Of a DNA stretch of 64,000 nucleotides, positions 15,893 through 23,235 are shown one piece after another; position 1 is the first letter of the stretch; every line of letters begins with the position of its first letter. Both the position numbers and the translations under genes were made by a program. The stretch covers positions 124,001 through 188,000 of the forward strand of contig NZ_JALKFT010000002.1 in the NCBI RefSeq assembly GCF_023242945.1, in the 5' to 3' direction. The notes beneath the pieces were generated by a model. It was not told where the DNA came from, ran no database searches, and saw only the letters and a program-made list of their open reading frames with translations. This DNA comes from Frankia umida. GTDB taxonomy: Bacteria; Actinomycetota; Actinomycetes; Frankiales; Frankiaceae.

Positions 15893-16789
15893 GTGCCCTA
15901 CTGCGCTCCTACCGTCTACCGGTCACTACCGACCGCTGATTCTGAGATCCTTGCCACCAGGCATGATCCAAAAATTCCGGATCAGTACGGAGAGTCACGT
16001 GACCTGGCGGCCGTCGTGGCCCATGGCTTCTCCGGCTCGATGGAACGCCTTGCGTTACGTGAAGTAACGAATGGTTTGCGGAAATATGTCGGAGTGCAGG
16101 TCATGGACCTGCGCGGCCACGGACGATCAACCGGGCTGTGCACGTTCGGCGATCGCGAGGCGCTGGACGTCGATGCCGCGGTGGGGGCTGCCCGCACCCT
16201 TGGCTACCTGCGCGTTGTCACCATCGGGTGGTCGATGGGCGCGGGAGCCGTCCTCCGTCATGCCGGATTGGCAAAAACTGGTACGCTCTGTCACGGGCAC
16301 CGTCTCCGACATCCGCCCGACGCTGTGATCAGCGTGAGTGCGGCAAGTCGGTGGTTCGTTCGAGATACTGCGCCGATGCGGCGAATCCATTGGTTCGCGG
16401 AGTCCGCGACCGGCCGGATGGTGGCCCGGACGGGGTTACGGGTGCGTATCGATCCGGGCGCTTTTGTGCCCGTTCCGCTGTCTCCGTTGGAGCTGATCGG
16501 TGCCATTGCGCCGACCCCATTGCTGATCGTGCATGGCGGTCGCGACCGGTATTTCACCCTGGAGCATCCGCGGGCTCTTGGCGCCGCGAGCGGGGGTCAC
16601 GCGCAGGTCTGGATCGAGCCCGAGTTCGGGCACGCCGAGGCGGGACTGTCGCCCGGTCTGCTGGACCGCATCGGGTCCCACATGGTCGAACTCGCCGGGC
16701 CCGCCAGCACACCCGTCCGGGCGGACGGGCCGGCCGCGGGCCCCGCGACGGGCTCGGCGCCAGAATCCTCAAAGGGGTGGGCATCATGA
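15893..16789 (+). CDS. Alpha/beta hydrolase
   Basis: 298 residues. Visible elements: VAHGFSGS (oxyanion region), MDLRGHGRS, the nucleophile elbow GWSMGAGA (Ser), HGGRDRYF (acid Asp) and PEFGHAEAG (catalytic His). This is a complete serine-hydrolase triad of the lipase/esterase or haloperoxidase-like type; the substrate is unknown. GTG at 15893 is chosen because GGGGAGG ends eight bases upstream, and upstream ATGs at 15851/15857 are alternatives. A stretch near 16270-16320 (KTGTLCHGHRLRHPPDAVI) interrupts the usual helix after the elbow. Its stop overlaps the next ATG (ATGA). Confidence 0.82.
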   Translation: MPYCAPTVYRSLPTADSEILATRHDPKIPDQYGESRDLAAVVAHGFSGSMERLALREVTNGLRKYVGVQVMDLRGHGRSTGLCTFGDREALDVDAAVGAARTLGYLRVVTIGWSMGAGAVLRHAGLAKTGTLCHGHRLRHPPDAVISVSAASRWFVRDTAPMRRIHWFAESATGRMVARTGLRVRIDPGAFVPVPLSPLELIGAIAPTPLLIVHGGRDRYFTLEHPRALGAASGGHAQVWIEPEFGHAEAGLSPGLLDRIGSHMVELAGPASTPVRADGPAAGPATGSAPESSKGWAS

Positions 16790-17064
16790 CCGGTGGTCCG
16801 GCCGCGGCACCGGGGACGGTGACGGTCCGCTACTGGGCGGCGGCACGAGCGGCCGCCGGCGTGACCGAGGAGACGCTCGTCGCGTCCACCCTCGCGCAGG
16901 TGCAGGACGCGATCGCGGCCCGCCACGGCGGCACCCTGCCCAGCCTGTTGCGGCGCTGCTCCTACCTGGTGGACGACCAGCCCGCCGGACAACGTGATCC
17001 GGCCACCCTCACGCTGGCGGCCGGAGCCGTCGTCGAGGTCCTGCCACCCTTCGCCGGCGGCTGA
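16786..17064 (+). CDS. MoaD/ThiS-family sulfur-carrier protein
   Basis: 92 residues with a ubiquitin-like beta-grasp pattern (VTVRYWAAARAAAGV, LAQVQDAIAARHGG, LTLAAGAVVEVLPPFAGG) ending in the obligatory C-terminal Gly-Gly that is adenylated and thiocarboxylated. MoaD supplies sulfur to molybdopterin synthase. No moaE or thiazole genes adjoin, so the exact pathway (molybdenum cofactor or another sulfur transfer) is open. It is translationally coupled to the alpha/beta hydrolase by ATGA overlap. Confidence 0.88.
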   Translation: MTGGPAAAPGTVTVRYWAAARAAAGVTEETLVASTLAQVQDAIAARHGGTLPSLLRRCSYLVDDQPAGQRDPATLTLAAGAVVEVLPPFAGG

Positions 17065-17132
17065 TCGGCGGCCAGGGCCGCGGCGTAGGACCGCCACCGC
17101 GGTGCCCTACCCGGACGTGACAGCATGGCGGC

Positions 17133-18116
17133 GTGAGTGCTGGCGATCTCGGATCCGGTGTGGTCACCCGCTCGCGCCCAGGCGCCGCGGGTGCGCTCGC
17201 GGTGCCCGGTGCCGTGGTGCTCGCCGCCGGCCTCGCGATCGGGGCGGCGGCGCTGGCCACGTGGGCACTCGCGGTTGTCGTCATCGTCCTGCAAGTGGCC
17301 CTTGCGTGGGCCTGGGGTCGGGCGCTGCGGGCTTCGCCGGGCACCGTCGCGCTCATCGCCGTCTGGGCCCTGCTGGGCGATCTCAGTCTGCTGCTGACGG
17401 ACGGCCATCCGTTCCACGCGATCGTCGGGGTGGGCGGGACCGGCGTCGCCGCGGTCATCGTCTACCAACTGGGGCTGCGTCGAGCCGTGACCCTGCGTGC
17501 CCCGGCCGCCGACATGGTCAGGCCGGCCACGTCCGGTGGCGCGGGTGTTCCGTCCAGCGAGCGGGTCAGCGCCGAACTGGTCACCGCGCTGAGCGGGATC
17601 GTTCTCGGTCTGCTGCTCACCGGGTATCTGGCGCTGCGGGCCGGGCAGGGCGCGGAGCAGCCGGCTGATCTGATGACCATCGCCGGTCTGCTCGGCGCCG
17701 GGATTGTGGTCGCGGTGGCCCGGCTGGTCGGATGGGCCGGCCTACCGGCGGCGTTCGCCGGGCCGGTCGGGGTGGCCGTCGCGGTCGCCGCAGGGGCGGG
17801 CCTTGGCGCGCTCGGACCGGGCGGTCTGTCCGTGGTCGCGGGTCTCACCGCCGCGGCGGCGGGCGCGGTCACGGCCGGGCTGGTGGATCTGGTCCTCGTC
17901 CGCGCCAGCGAGGGGCAGGCCGGCGAGGATCAGGTCGGCGGTGACCAGGTCGGCGGTGACCAGGTCGGCCACGAGCGGCTGGCCAGGGGTGGTGGAGTCG
18001 TCCGGGTCGGTGGGTCGGCCGCCGCCGCGGTGGCCGGCGCCTTCGTGGCCACCGTGGTGCCGTTGGCCTGCGCCGCGCCGCTGGTGTACCTCGTCGGGCG
18101 GCATCTGCCCGGATGA
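17133..18116 (+). CDS. Hypothetical polytopic membrane protein
   Basis: 327 residues with about nine hydrophobic segments (for example AVPGAVVLAAGLAIGAAALA, GVAVAVAAGAGLGALGPGG, and a last helix VATVVPLACAAPLVYLVGR). Between the last two helices is a polar loop with a five-residue DNA-encoded repeat (GGDQV, three copies). No transporter family could be recognised. GTG start. Its stop overlaps the start of the LmeA-like gene (ATGA at 18113-18116), suggesting that the two act together at the membrane. Confidence 0.75.
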   Translation: MSAGDLGSGVVTRSRPGAAGALAVPGAVVLAAGLAIGAAALATWALAVVVIVLQVALAWAWGRALRASPGTVALIAVWALLGDLSLLLTDGHPFHAIVGVGGTGVAAVIVYQLGLRRAVTLRAPAADMVRPATSGGAGVPSSERVSAELVTALSGIVLGLLLTGYLALRAGQGAEQPADLMTIAGLLGAGIVVAVARLVGWAGLPAAFAGPVGVAVAVAAGAGLGALGPGGLSVVAGLTAAAAGAVTAGLVDLVLVRASEGQAGEDQVGGDQVGGDQVGHERLARGGGVVRVGGSAAAAVAGAFVATVVPLACAAPLVYLVGRHLPG

Positions 18117-18868
18117 GTGCCAACCGACCCGGCCGGGGTGCACGGGTGGCCGCCGTCATCGTGGTGGTCCTGCTCGGGCTGCTCCTCGCCGTCGACCGGA
18201 TCACCCCGCGGGTGGTGGCCGGCCAGATCGCCACCCAGGCGCAGCGCAGCGAGGGGCTGGCCACGAAGCCGGACGTGTCACTGGGCGGATTTCCCTTCCT
18301 CACCCAGGTACTGCATGGCGACTATCGCGACGTCCGGGTGGACGTGCGTGGCCAGGTCGAGCAGGGCCTGCGGGTCGACCGGCTGCATGCCGAACTCGTC
18401 GGCGTGCGGGTGCCGCTGGCGGATGTGCTGCACGGCGACGTGCAGCGGATTCCGGTCGATCGGCTCACCGCCCGCGTGGAGCTGACCTACACCGATCTCA
18501 ACGCCTACCTGCGCAGCCAGGGATCGGCTGTCACGGTCGGGCCGGCCGGGACGGCGATCCAGGTCTCCGGATCGCTGCCCATCCTGGGCACCACCGTCGA
18601 CGCGGTGGGGACGGCGGACATCGGAGTCGCGCCAGCGGAGATCACCTTCTCCCCTCGGGAGCTGACCGCACCGGTGGGCACGGCGCTGAGTCCGGCGATC
18701 AGCCAGCTGCTGACCGTGCGGGTCCCGGTGGCCGGCCTGCCGTTCAACCTCCAGCTCACCTCCGCGACCGTCCGATCGGACCGGATCCTCTTCGACGCCG
18801 CCGGCCAGAACGTTGTTCTCGAACCCGGTACCGTCGGCCGCGTCACCGGCTCCGCCCCCGCGTCCTGA
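18113..18868 (+). CDS. LmeA-family phospholipid-binding protein (DUF2993)
   Basis: 251 residues: a single N-terminal signal-anchor (RVAAVIVVVLLGLLLAVDRI) followed by a mostly beta-strand domain beginning DVSLGGFPFLTQVLHGDYRD, the hallmark opening of DUF2993/LmeA. In mycobacteria LmeA binds lipids in the periplasm and supports lipomannan maturation. The periplasmic location is inferred from the anchor. It is coupled to the upstream multi-helix protein and 93 bp before a membrane-anchored thioredoxin. Confidence 0.88.
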   Translation: MSANRPGRGARVAAVIVVVLLGLLLAVDRITPRVVAGQIATQAQRSEGLATKPDVSLGGFPFLTQVLHGDYRDVRVDVRGQVEQGLRVDRLHAELVGVRVPLADVLHGDVQRIPVDRLTARVELTYTDLNAYLRSQGSAVTVGPAGTAIQVSGSLPILGTTVDAVGTADIGVAPAEITFSPRELTAPVGTALSPAISQLLTVRVPVAGLPFNLQLTSATVRSDRILFDAAGQNVVLEPGTVGRVTGSAPAS

Positions 18869-18961
18869 CCCCCGCGTCCTGCCCCCCCCGTACGGATGGG
18901 CTGTGACCCGATCCGGAGCCGTCGCGGGAACAGCGGCGGACGCCAGGTGCTTGGACGAACC

Positions 18962-19627
18962 GTGACGGGCTTGTGGGTGCTGCTGGGAGCGGTCGCACTG
19001 GCGAGCGCGCTGGGTGTCACCCTGCGCGTCCGAGATGGTCGGTTCCGTCCAGCGAGGTCGTCCCCCCGCTCGAGCACCTGGTTCGGTGCGCGAAAGGAGC
19101 CACCGGTGGATGTCCCGGCACCCGCCACCGCCAGGCCGGCCGCCCCCGCTCAGGTGGCCGCGGCCGCCCGGCCTGATGCCGCGCCTGAGGCGGACGTGGC
19201 GCCTGAGGCGGACGTGGCGGCCGGGTCGGGCGGGTCGGTCGTGTCCGACGCGGCGCCGAGGTGGGGGGCCGAGGTGTCCGCGCTGGGTGAGACGCTGGGC
19301 GAGCGGGCGACACTGTTGCAGTTCTCCACAGCCTTCTGCGCGCCCTGCCGGGTGACGCGGCGTGTGCTGGCCGGGGTCGCCGAGGTCGTGCCGGGCGTCC
19401 GGCATGTGGAGGTCGACGCGGAGGCGCACCTCGATCTTGTCCGTGCGCTCGGAGTGCGACGCACGCCGACGGTGGTCGTCCTTGACGCGGCGGGCCGGGA
19501 GACGCGGCGGGCCAGCGGCGCTCCGCCCACGCGGGCCGCCGTCTTCGCCACCCTCGCCGAGATCATGCCCCTGGACGGGACAAAACGGGCGGATGACGAT
19601 TCTTCGGAATCATCGGCGATGTCTTAG
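18962..19627 (+). CDS. Membrane-anchored thioredoxin-fold protein
   Basis: 221 residues. The N-terminal helix (GLWVLLGAVALASALGVTL) anchors it, a ~70-residue Ala/Pro/Glu-rich linker containing a duplicated PEADVA unit follows, then a thioredoxin domain with active site FCAPC and cis-Pro RRTPTVVV. Both redox cysteines are present. The C-terminal 20 residues are acidic/Ser-rich. It probably performs thiol-disulfide exchange outside the membrane. GTG start, 93 bp after the LmeA-like gene on the same strand. Confidence 0.85.
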   Translation: MTGLWVLLGAVALASALGVTLRVRDGRFRPARSSPRSSTWFGARKEPPVDVPAPATARPAAPAQVAAAARPDAAPEADVAPEADVAAGSGGSVVSDAAPRWGAEVSALGETLGERATLLQFSTAFCAPCRVTRRVLAGVAEVVPGVRHVEVDAEAHLDLVRALGVRRTPTVVVLDAAGRETRRASGAPPTRAAVFATLAEIMPLDGTKRADDDSSESSAMS

Positions 19628-19664
19628 CGTGGACCTGACCACCGCTGCTACCGTGGCACGGGCC

Positions 19665-19742
19665 ATGTTCTTCCTGCAGCTTGTACGTCGTCGCGCGATC
19701 GATCTCTGTCGCGTGCGTAGCTGTCTGTGTTGCCCTTTCTGA
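19665..19742 (+). CDS. Cysteine-rich 25-residue leader peptide of a sulfur operon
   Basis: The tiny frame begins MFFLQLVRRRAIDLCRVRSC and ends LCCPF. It has the R-R-x-x-D-L-x-R-V-x-S-x-L-C pattern of the short leader peptides found before sulfur-metabolism operons in Streptomyces, Frankia and mycobacteria, with four Cys near the end. The ATG may be leaderless: a TACCGT -10-like word lies at 19649-19654. A hairpin follows. Ribosome stalling at Cys codons when cysteine is short is the proposed mechanism (known for related mycobacterial uORFs; inferred here). Confidence 0.8.
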   Translation: MFFLQLVRRRAIDLCRVRSCLCCPF

Positions 19743-19755
19743 TCGGGTTCCCCGT

Positions 19756-19779
19756 GGTGCGCCGCTCGGTCGGCGCGCC
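19756..19779 (+). terminator. Hairpin after the leader peptide, attenuator candidate
   Basis: GGTGCGCCG (19756-19764) pairs with CGGCGCGCC (19771-19779) with one G-U pair and a six-base loop. It lies between the Cys-rich leader peptide and the first structural gene, where ribosome position could decide folding. Confidence 0.55.
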
Positions 19780-19840
19780 GCCGACAGGTCCAGTTCCGAT
19801 GATCAGATCTCGGTGATCAGGTGTAGTCAGGAGAACTTCG

Positions 19841-20260
19841 GTGGTCGACCCTCGCGGTATGCGGTTCACCGCCGCCGTGTCCACGGTGGTGCTCGCCATC
19901 GTGCTCCTCACGGGCAGCGGGTGGCTTCTTCTCGGTCAGACCGTGGTGTTCGCGATCGGGGCGGCCGCCGGTGTGCGGTACGCGCCCTACGCGCTGGTGT
20001 TCCGGCGTCTGATTCGTCCCCGGCTGGCGCCGCCGGACGTCATGGAGGACGCCACCCCACCCCGGTTCGCCCAGCTCGTGGGCGTGGTCTTCGGGGTGGT
20101 GGGCGTGATCGGATTCCTGTCCGGAGCCTCGGCGCTGGGTCTGGTGGTCACCGGGCTCGCCTTTGCGGCGGCTTTTCTCAACGCGGCTTTCGAGGTCTGT
20201 CTCGGTTGCCACATGTACGTGTTCTTTCGTTCGGTCACCGTGAAAGGGGCGCGGGGATGA
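19841..20260 (+). CDS. DUF4395 membrane protein
   Basis: 139 residues, four hydrophobic segments arranged as two hairpins: VVLAIVLLTGSGWLLLGQTV, FAIGAAAGVRYAPYALVFR, then VGVVFGVVGVIGF and GLVVTGLAFAAAFLNAAFEVC. The last helix ends in CLGCHMYVFF, a conserved CxxC of DUF4395. The family is often next to rhodanese and thioredoxin genes and is presumed to move or handle a reduced sulfur species; this is inference. GTG start with AGGAG upstream. Its stop overlaps the sseA ATG (ATGA). Confidence 0.85.
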   Translation: MVDPRGMRFTAAVSTVVLAIVLLTGSGWLLLGQTVVFAIGAAAGVRYAPYALVFRRLIRPRLAPPDVMEDATPPRFAQLVGVVFGVVGVIGFLSGASALGLVVTGLAFAAAFLNAAFEVCLGCHMYVFFRSVTVKGARG

Positions 20261-21090
20261 GCCGCGAACAGGTTCTGGTCAACGCTGCCTGGGTCGAAGC
20301 ACACAGTGGCGATCCCAGGGTCGTTCTGGTCGAGGTCGACGAGGATGTCTCCGCCTACGACCGCGGGCACATTCCGGGTGCGGTCCGGCTCGACTGGAAG
20401 TCCGAGCTGCAGGACCCGGTCATCCGGGATTTCGTCGACAAGGGGCAGTTCGAACAGCTGCTGTCCACCAAGGGCATCGCGAACGACGACACCGTCGTGC
20501 TCTACGGCGGCAACAACAACTGGTTCGCGGCCTACGCCTACTGGTACTTCAGCCTGTACGGCCACGGGGACGTCCGGCTGCTCGACGGTGGGCGCAAGAA
20601 GTGGGAGCTCGACGGCCGTGAGCTGACGTCCGAGGTGACGCCCCGTCCGGCGACGACCTACACCGCCGGCGAGCCACGCACCGACATTCGGGCCTTCCGC
20701 GAGGAGGTCATCGCCGCGATCGGTGAGAAGGTCCTGATCGACGTCCGTTCGCCCGGCGAGTTCTCCGGGCTGCTGCTGGCACCCGCCCATCTGCCGCAGG
20801 AGCAGTCCCAGCGGGCCGGGCACATTCCGACGGCGAAGAACATCCCATGGGCGCGGACGGCGAACGAGGACGGCACGTTCCGCAGCGACGAGCAGCTGAC
20901 CGCGCTCTACACCGAGGCCGGCGTCGATCTGTCCGCCGAGATCATCGCCTACTGCCGGATCGGGGAACGGTCCGCACACACCTGGTTCGCCCTGCACGAA
21001 CTGCTGGGTCTGGCGGGTGTGAAGAACTACGACGGTTCGTGGACCGAGTACGGCTCGCTGGTGGGCGTGCCGATCGAGAAGGGTGCGTGA
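20257..21090 (+). CDS. sseA: Thiosulfate sulfurtransferase (rhodanese, SseA/CysA type)
   Basis: 277 residues with two rhodanese domains. The N-terminal one (LVEVDEDVSAYDRGHIPGAV) is inactive. The C-terminal one carries LIDVRSPGEF and the active loop AYCRIGERSAHTWFAL, with the persulfide-forming Cys. It transfers sulfane sulfur from thiosulfate to thiol acceptors. It lies in the operon leader peptide-DUF4395-sseA-sseC; the same sulfurtransferase/SseC pairing occurs in Mycobacterium tuberculosis, supporting a role in cysteine/sulfur homeostasis. Confidence 0.92.
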   Translation: MSREQVLVNAAWVEAHSGDPRVVLVEVDEDVSAYDRGHIPGAVRLDWKSELQDPVIRDFVDKGQFEQLLSTKGIANDDTVVLYGGNNNWFAAYAYWYFSLYGHGDVRLLDGGRKKWELDGRELTSEVTPRPATTYTAGEPRTDIRAFREEVIAAIGEKVLIDVRSPGEFSGLLLAPAHLPQEQSQRAGHIPTAKNIPWARTANEDGTFRSDEQLTALYTEAGVDLSAEIIAYCRIGERSAHTWFALHELLGLAGVKNYDGSWTEYGSLVGVPIEKGA

Positions 21091-21093
21091 CCC

Positions 21094-21393
21094 ATGTGCG
21101 GCGCGACCAGTGGTGGACCGTCGGTGGAGGGAATTGACGTGGACAGGGAGACCGTGATCCAGGGCGTCGTCGTGCGCGAGGGCGAGCCGGTGTCGACCGG
21201 TTACGCCCGCCTGCTCGACGAGGGCGGCGACTTCACCGCCGAGGTGCCGCTCTCCGCCACCGGGCAGTTCCGGTTCTTCGCCCGCCCCGGCCAGTGGACC
21301 GTGCGGGCGCTGGTGCCCGGTGCCAGTGGTGAGCGTCGGGTCGTCGCCCGTCAGGGCGAGCCGGTGGACGCCCAGGTCGAGGTCACTGCCTGA
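21094..21393 (+). CDS. sseC: SseC-like protein (DUF1416)
   Basis: 99 residues. It begins MCGATSGGPSVEGIDVDRET and has a transthyretin-like beta sandwich (VIQGVVVREGEPVSTGYARL, GQWTVRALVPGASGERRVVA). Members always sit downstream of a two-domain rhodanese, and their biochemical role is unresolved. It starts three bases after the sseA stop, so the two are almost certainly co-translated. The conserved second-residue Cys is present. Confidence 0.9.
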   Translation: MCGATSGGPSVEGIDVDRETVIQGVVVREGEPVSTGYARLLDEGGDFTAEVPLSATGQFRFFARPGQWTVRALVPGASGERRVVARQGEPVDAQVEVTA

Positions 21394-21429
21394 GGTTTCT
21401 GGCCGCGTCCGCAGAAGTCCGGCCTGAGG

Positions 21430-21720
21430 TCACCGCGGACCCGCTGAGACAGCGGTGGATCGGTTCACCCGGGTGGCTGTCACCGCGGGGCGGGTCGGGT
21501 GCGGCCGGCCGGTCTCGATCGGCATCGTTGTCGGCACCGCGAAGTGCATCGGGCCGATCGTGAAACAGCGCAGGCCGTTCTCCCGGGCGAAGGCAAGAGC
21601 CGACCGGCGATCCGGGAAGGGCGCGATGATACGGCGGACCGTGCGCTGCCCGGTGGCCGCGAACAGGACTACGGCGAAAAGGACATCGGACTCAGCCATC
21701 ATGGGATCAGGAAAGCGCAT
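21430..21720 (-). CDS. Small hypothetical protein, 96 residues
   Basis: The core MAESDVLFAVVLFAATGQRT is followed by an alpha/beta stretch (APFPDRRSALAFARENGLRC) and a Cys near residue 52. The C-terminal third is Arg/Thr/Pro-rich. Start could be any of three Met codons (21720, 21702, 21699). No family was recognised. It converges with sseC; composition in the middle is protein-like, but confidence is limited. Confidence 0.5.
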   Translation of the reverse strand: MRFPDPMMAESDVLFAVVLFAATGQRTVRRIIAPFPDRRSALAFARENGLRCFTIGPMHFAVPTTMPIETGRPHPTRPAVTATRVNRSTAVSAGPR

Positions 21721-21909
21721 ACGGCTCAGCGCCGAACGCGATTCCGCGTGTCCTGATCGTGGTCTGTTGTTGCGGCTGCCGCGGCCGGTGCCGAACGCAC
21801 CTGCAACGGCATCACGGCGCCCGGCGGCCCCGTAGCCGCGGGGGAGTTGTAGCCCGGGGGAGACGGGTGCGGGTGGGTCGTCGGCCTCGGCAGACGAGGG
21901 CCTGGACGC

Positions 21910-22272
21910 TCAGTAGACGAGGGCCTGGACGCCGTCGGTGAGGATCTCGTCGACGAAGGTGGCGGCGCCGGCGATCCGGATGCCGGGCAGGACGTCCGGC
22001 GGGCCGAACGAGCGGCGCGCCGCGCACTGGGTGCACACGGTGATCCGTCCGCCGGCCAGGATGGCGTCGAGCAGATCCTGCAGGGGGGCGGACTCGGCGA
22101 GCTCGAACTGCGCGGCCCGGCCGGGCAGGGCGAACCAGGCCGACTCGCCGGTGAGCCACAGGGACACGTCGGCGCCGGCGGCGACGGCGACGGCCGCCAC
22201 GGTGAAGGCCTGCGAGCAGCGTTCCGGCGCGTCCGCGCCGGCGGTGGCCTTGACAACGAGCGAACGGGTCAC
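21910..22272 (-). CDS. DsrE-family small sulfur-relay-like protein
   Basis: 120 residues with the DsrE/DsrF alpha/beta order: RSLVVKATAGADAPERCSQA, FTVAAVAVAAGADVSLWLTG, and VCTQCAARRSFGPPDVLPG containing a CxxC. Proteins of this type bind or move sulfur in some bacteria; here the role is unproven. GTG start. It is divergent from a 33-residue membrane peptide gene and a nitrobindin gene, a grouping common in actinobacteria. Confidence 0.75.
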   Translation of the reverse strand: MTRSLVVKATAGADAPERCSQAFTVAAVAVAAGADVSLWLTGESAWFALPGRAAQFELAESAPLQDLLDAILAGGRITVCTQCAARRSFGPPDVLPGIRIAGAATFVDEILTDGVQALVY

Positions 22273-22342
22273 CGGTCCAGTGTGCCCGATCGGGTGCGCC
22301 CGGCGCGTGGCCGCCGGGGCGAGCCCGGCTAGGCTCCGCAGC

Positions 22343-22444
22343 GTGTTGCACTACTTCTTCAGCGGGCTCCTGGTGGCGACGTGTGTTCTGATCGCCTGGT
22401 TCTCCGGTTACGTGGTCTACAAGCTGCAGGAGGGCCAGCGATGA
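22343..22444 (+). CDS. 33-residue single-helix membrane peptide
   Basis: A GTG-initiated frame encoding MLHYFFSGLLVATCVLIAWF followed by SGYVVYKLQEGQR: one transmembrane helix with a short positively charged tail. Its TGA overlaps the ATG of the nitrobindin gene (ATGA at 22441-22444), the main evidence that it is translated. It may anchor or recruit a partner; the function is unknown. Confidence 0.65.
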   Translation: MLHYFFSGLLVATCVLIAWFSGYVVYKLQEGQR

Positions 22445-22989
22445 GCGCCCAGGGTGAGGGCCGGGGCCGGCCGGGAGGAGTCGTGGACCTGCACGCGAGT
22501 CTGCTGCCGTTGGCGTTTCTGGTCGGGACCTGGCGGGGGGAGGGGGTCGGCGGCTACGAGGGGCTGGAGGGTTTCCACTACGGGCAGGAGATCACCTTCG
22601 CCGCTGACGGACGTCCCGCGCTCGGCTACGTCTCGCACACCTGGTGGGCGGACGAGCCCCGCGACGGTCGGGAGCCGGGCAGCCCGCTGGCGACCGAGAC
22701 CGGGTTCTGGCGGGTCCAGCCGGGTGAGGACGGGGCGACGGTCATCGAGGTCACCCTCGCGCATCCGTTCGGCATCGCCGAGATCTATGTGGGCAGCGTG
22801 GCCGGTACCCGCATCGACCTCGACCACAACGTCGTGATCCGGACGGCGACCGCCCGTGATGTCACCCGCTCGGTGCGGCTCTACGGTCTCGTCGAGGGCG
22901 GCGACCTCGCCTATGCCATCGACATGGAGGCCGGCGGCAAACCGATGCAGTCGCACCTGTCCGCCCGCCTCCGGCGCGTCTCCGACTGA
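22441..22989 (+). CDS. Nitrobindin-family heme-binding beta-barrel protein (DUF1794/THAP4-like)
   Basis: 182 residues forming a FABP-like ten-strand barrel. The family signature VGTWRGEGVGGYEG is near residues 30-43, and the likely proximal His lies near the C-terminus in PMQSHLSARLRRV. Nitrobindins bind ferric heme and react with NO or peroxynitrite. It is coupled to the 33-residue membrane peptide. The first ~20 residues are Gly/Arg-rich and not part of the barrel. Confidence 0.85.
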   Translation: MSAQGEGRGRPGGVVDLHASLLPLAFLVGTWRGEGVGGYEGLEGFHYGQEITFAADGRPALGYVSHTWWADEPRDGREPGSPLATETGFWRVQPGEDGATVIEVTLAHPFGIAEIYVGSVAGTRIDLDHNVVIRTATARDVTRSVRLYGLVEGGDLAYAIDMEAGGKPMQSHLSARLRRVSD

Positions 22990-23235
22990 CGCCTTCCTGA
23001 GGCCCGGTCACCAGGGGAAGCGGCACTTTGGCTCCGCGTGGCCGGTCGGAGCGCAGCGCCCAGGTGATCGCGCCGTGAAGTTTCTGGAACGCAAGCAAAG
23101 GCGCCATTGATCTCAACAAATCAACCTTGAATGATCACCAGGGTCGAGGTGCTGTGTCGCGTGGCGCGCCGATAGCTCTCCGTGTCGGGGCTAGACTGCC
23201 GATCGGCGGGTCGTTGTGGGCGAGAGGGGACTGGG

